Shown here in pieces: positions 13,059 through 13,842 of a DNA stretch of 13,842 nt. The translations under genes and the position numbers were made by a program. The DNA comes from a bacterium. Its GTDB lineage: Bacteria > UBP15 > UBA6099 > DSWB01. Location of the stretch: the NCBI GenBank assembly GCA_020061125.1, contig JAGUYV010000441.1, positions 1 to 13,842 on the forward strand. The letters run 5' to 3'. The first letter of the stretch is position 1. Every line of letters starts with the position of its first letter. The notes beneath the pieces are model-generated. The model was not told the origin of the DNA and made no database searches. It worked only from the letters and a program-made list of their open reading frames with translations.

Positions 13059-13842
13059 ATGAAATGGCTTTTCCCCGCCGCCATGTTCGTGTCGTCCCTG
13101 GTGCTGCTGGCCGCCGCACACCGAGTGCAGCCGCCGCGTCCGCCTGTGGGCGTGGTGCATCATGACCGGCTCCTGGACGCCGATCCCGTGGCCGCGGGTC
13201 TGGCCCGCGTGGAGACGGAGCGCATGCGGCTTCACGCCCGCGGCGCCACCGCTGCGGAGCTGGCCCTCGATGATCGCCCCGATCTCGAAAAGCTGATTGC
13301 GGATGACGGACCGGAACTTGATGCCGGCCTCCGCCAGAGCCGCGATCTGTATCGCGATTTCCTCGCAGATTCCATGGCCGTTTCCATTGATTCCCTGCAT
13401 CGCGAGGCGCAGCAGGAATTCGCGCGGTACGCGGAACAGAGATATCGCGCCATGCTCGAGGAATTCGACGCCGCCCTGGCCAAACTGGAGATCGAAACCA
13501 TGGACGAGCCGCTGCGCGAGGAGCGCCTGCGTTTGCTCAACCTGCGACTGGCCCTGGGCGCTCTCACACGGGACCGCATCGTTCTGTCTCCAGTCCGCAT
13601 CGAGCAGCTCGAATCCGAACTCCAGGCCCTGTTGTTCGTGCTCGAAATCAAGCAGCGCCGCGGCCAGCGCCTCTTTTCCATCAAGGAAAAAAGAACCTTT
13701 GAAGAGCTTCAGAACCTCACGCAGTCCGGCATGGACGAGCGATCCCGCGACATAGACGCAAGGCTCAATGAATTGATTTCTGGCATGGAGCGCAACGCCG
13801 AGGCCCTCATCTCGGGGCGCGAAGCCGATCAGCAACGCACAA
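13059..13842 (+). CDS. second Skp/OmpH-like coiled-coil exported protein (3' end outside window)
   Basis: The frame is open from ATG 13059 to the window end (261 codons, no stop), beginning 12 bases after the skp stop codon. A signal peptide or anchor covers about 1-21. The next segment, V-G-V-V-H-H-D-R-L-L-D-A-D-P-V-A, matches the pattern of the Skp entry strand in the neighbouring gene (V-G-F-V-D-S-E-E-I-M). The rest is almost entirely charged alpha-helix (Arg, Glu, Leu, Ala), suggesting long coiled coils, with two helical stretches (about 60-130 and 135-250). It is already longer than a normal 160-190 residue Skp. It is probably a diverged, enlarged paralogue in the same operon, working in outer-membrane protein transit. 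Plain periplasmic coiled-coil protein is the alternative. Confidence 0.75.
   Translation, partial: MKWLFPAAMFVSSLVLLAAAHRVQPPRPPVGVVHHDRLLDADPVAAGLARVETERMRLHARGATAAELALDDRPDLEKLIADDGPELDAGLRQSRDLYRDFLADSMAVSIDSLHREAQQEFARYAEQRYRAMLEEFDAALAKLEIETMDEPLREERLRLLNLRLALGALTRDRIVLSPVRIEQLESELQALLFVLEIKQRRGQRLFSIKEKRTFEELQNLTQSGMDERSRDIDARLNELISGMERNAEALISGREADQQRT

Noticed and set aside
12552-13835. 427-codon minus-strand open frame
   Set aside because: It is antisense to the two Skp-like genes and has no family resemblance.

Overview
The window looks like a chromosomal core segment of a GC-rich, diderm (Gram-negative-type) bacterium. The evidence is a BamA/Omp85 assembly protein followed by Skp/OmpH-type periplasmic chaperones, several near-consensus sigma70 promoters, and GC-rich codon use in every real gene. 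None of the five tRNA genes encodes its 3' CCA. No single gene fixes the phylum. The mix (three-POTRA BamA, paired hot-dog dehydratases, a cysteine-rich V4R-like protein) would fit a deltaproteobacterial-type or poorly sampled lineage, but that is inference. I see no transposase, phage gene or CRISPR array.

Layout. (1) 1-1611, plus strand: the 3' end of a gene that resembles the C-terminus of L-fucose isomerase-type proteins; then, from its own promoter, two adjacent MaoC-like hot-dog dehydratase subunits (only the second keeps the catalytic Asp/His pair) and a STAS anti-sigma-antagonist protein, closed by a strong terminator. (2) 1636-3623, minus strand: a perR-katA peroxide-response operon whose genes overlap by ATGA, with a perfect PerR/Fur-type palindrome on the promoter. 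(3) 3721-4360, minus strand: an Hsp20 gene with its own consensus promoter and terminator. (4) 4360-5480, minus strand: an AT-rich non-coding stretch and a tRNA operon Lys-Glu-Val-Asp-rpsU-Phe, with the ribosomal protein bS21 gene embedded among the tRNAs. (5) 5602-6303, plus strand: a glyoxalase II-like metallo-hydrolase with its own promoter. (6) 6322-9159, minus strand: a V4R-like cysteine-rich protein, ribonuclease D and an extended SDR (sugar-nucleotide epimerase type), the last two closely spaced. (7) 9258-13842, plus strand: an envelope-biogenesis operon, bamA - unknown POTRA-like/beta-barrel protein - skp - second Skp-like coiled-coil protein (cut by the window end).

The most interesting parts are the unknown protein between bamA and the skp genes, which looks like periplasmic POTRA-like modules plus a short barrel; the cleanly readable PerR operator; and the tRNA/rpsU operon, in which a run of eight T directly follows tRNA-Asp and may set the tRNA to bS21 ratio. 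Very long open frames antisense to bamA and other genes are shadows of GC-rich codon use and are not annotated.
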